Of a stretch of DNA of 5,933 bases, positions 5,158-5,933 are shown piece by piece. Numbering within the stretch: position 1 is the first letter of the stretch; each line of letters begins with the position of its first letter. The notes below the pieces were generated by a model. That model saw only the letters and a program-made list of their open reading frames with translations, did no database searches and had not been told where the DNA came from. The position numbers were made by a program, and so were the translations under genes. The DNA lies in the NCBI GenBank assembly GCA_027297085.1, contig JAPUIL010000521.1:1-5933 (forward strand). The letters are read 5' to 3'. The stretch comes from Verrucomicrobiota bacterium (GTDB taxonomy: Bacteria > Verrucomicrobiota > Verrucomicrobiia > Opitutales > UBA2995).

Positions 5158-5933
5158 ATGCGTTGCCAAGCTTTATCATCTACTCAGTTCTGCTTGAGCT
5201 GTTGTGCTTTATCCATGCTTATCGGATGTGCCAAGCCATCGGAAACAGCTCAGGTTAAACCCAATATCCTGCTTTTCCTTTCCGACGATCTATCATGGCA
5301 CGACCTGGGGTGCTACGGCAACGAGGAGGTCAGTACGCCGAACCTCGATCAGTTGGCCTGGGAGGGTCTGCGGTTTGAATACTGTTTTAATTCCGCTCCG
5401 ATGTGTGCGCCGACGCGCATGAGTCTCTATACGGGGATTCACCCTGTCCGCAACGGTGCGCATCCCAATCACAGTTTTGTTTATCCTGATGTTAAAAGCA
5501 TTCCCCACTACCTCGAACCGCTTGGCTATCGAGTAGCCCTGCTCGGTAAGAAACACTATCAGCCGGAGGAAAACTTTCCTTTCGAGTGGTTGGGTGGCTT
5601 GTCTCACGACTCAGGAAAAGACGAGATTGATCTGGATATCAGCCAGGTAGATACGTTTATAAATCGGAAAGCCGACCAACCTTGGTGCCTGATCGTCGCT
5701 AGTAACCAGTCACATATGCCTTGGAACCGCGGGGATCCAACGGCTTACAGTGCGGATGAACTCACCTTGCCCCCCTACATGGTCGATACTCCCGAAACTC
5801 GTGAGGCGATGACGCGCTATTATGCTGAAATAACTTACATGGATGATCAGCTCGGACAGTGTCTGGATATCCTCGAGCAATCGGGACAGAAGGAAAACAC
5901 CCTGGTTATTTACCTCAGCGAACAGGGCTCGAA
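5158..5933 (+). CDS. S1-family sulfatase lipoprotein, N-sulfoglucosamine sulfohydrolase (SGSH)-like; 3' end outside window
   Basis: The frame is open from ATG 5158 to the window edge (258 codons plus 2 bases). An in-frame TAG at 5137-5139 excludes an earlier start. Residues 1-24 form a lipoprotein signal peptide with lipobox LIGC (Cys24), so the enzyme is probably exported and membrane-anchored. The sulfatase fold begins at PNILLFLSDDLSWHDLGCYG with the calcium-binding Asp43-Asp44. CAPTR (Cys83-Arg87) is the CxPxR motif whose Cys is oxidised to formylglycine by a maturase. GKKH (130-133) and SHMPW (186-190) supply further usual active-site residues. GKKHYQPEENFPFEW closely recalls the GKKHVGPE...PFDF segment of human SGSH, which suggests hydrolysis of sulfate (possibly N-sulfate) from a glycan; the substrate is inference. 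Near the edge LSEQG replaces the common SDNG/SDHG, so the second pair of metal ligands would be Glu255-Gln256. No Shine-Dalgarno sequence is visible. It diverges from the ATPase. Confidence 0.93.
   Translation, partial: MRCQALSSTQFCLSCCALSMLIGCAKPSETAQVKPNILLFLSDDLSWHDLGCYGNEEVSTPNLDQLAWEGLRFEYCFNSAPMCAPTRMSLYTGIHPVRNGAHPNHSFVYPDVKSIPHYLEPLGYRVALLGKKHYQPEENFPFEWLGGLSHDSGKDEIDLDISQVDTFINRKADQPWCLIVASNQSHMPWNRGDPTAYSADELTLPPYMVDTPETREAMTRYYAEITYMDDQLGQCLDILEQSGQKENTLVIYLSEQGS

Noticed and set aside
5293..5607. 104-codon - strand frame, and a + strand frame at 5204-5422
   Set aside because: Both are shadows of the sulfatase, which has the CxPxR motif and a signal peptide in its own frame.

Overview
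The window looks like chromosomal DNA of a free-living or host-associated bacterium of the PVC group (Verrucomicrobiota, Planctomycetota, Lentisphaerota or relatives), probably marine. This rests on two separate S1-type sulfatase sequences in under 6 kb, one of them a lipoprotein, on start codons without clear Shine-Dalgarno sequences, and on moderate base composition. It is inference; no marker gene is present.

Left third (1-2128, + strand): a broken non-ribosomal peptide synthetase. In order it holds the end of one condensation (C) domain, a short stretch resembling the last motif (A10) of an adenylation domain, a peptidyl carrier protein (PCP) with its GGHS serine, and a second, almost complete C domain. 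No adenylation domain body is present. The reading frame is broken twice: a one-base-type frameshift around 431-446, and an amber codon at 761-763 where the conserved Gln of the C1 motif should be. The open reading frame that follows the amber codon is the second C domain, in the same frame, so the pieces are parts of one former gene.

Middle (2129-2646, + strand): a stretch of gene tails. A 3' end of a sulfatase (2154-2300) starts abruptly just behind the C domain. A 3' end resembling a small-conductance mechanosensitive channel of the MscS family (2409-2693) follows and overlaps the next gene. Neither has its upstream part here. With the NRPS these are three successive truncated genes on the same strand, which suggests repeated deletion or recombination.

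Right half: three intact-looking genes. corA (2647-3744, +) encodes a two-transmembrane Mg2+/Co2+ transporter with the YGMN signature. Convergent to it, 58 bp away, is a 379-residue AAA-type ATPase with a C-terminal winged-helix-like region (3803-4942, -). Divergent from the ATPase is the front part of a lipoprotein sulfatase resembling N-sulfoglucosamine sulfohydrolases (5158 to the window edge, +). The 215 bp between the last two genes hold a large symmetric structure: two copies of TCCACC-N4-GGTGGA, inverted to each other and flanked by TATACGC/GCGTATA arms, plus a second overlapping inverted repeat. This is the most interesting non-coding signal in the window.

There is no sign that the genes form one pathway. 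corA and the ATPase are separate units. The sulfatase is probably one member of a larger polysaccharide- or glycosaminoglycan-degrading repertoire of the organism.
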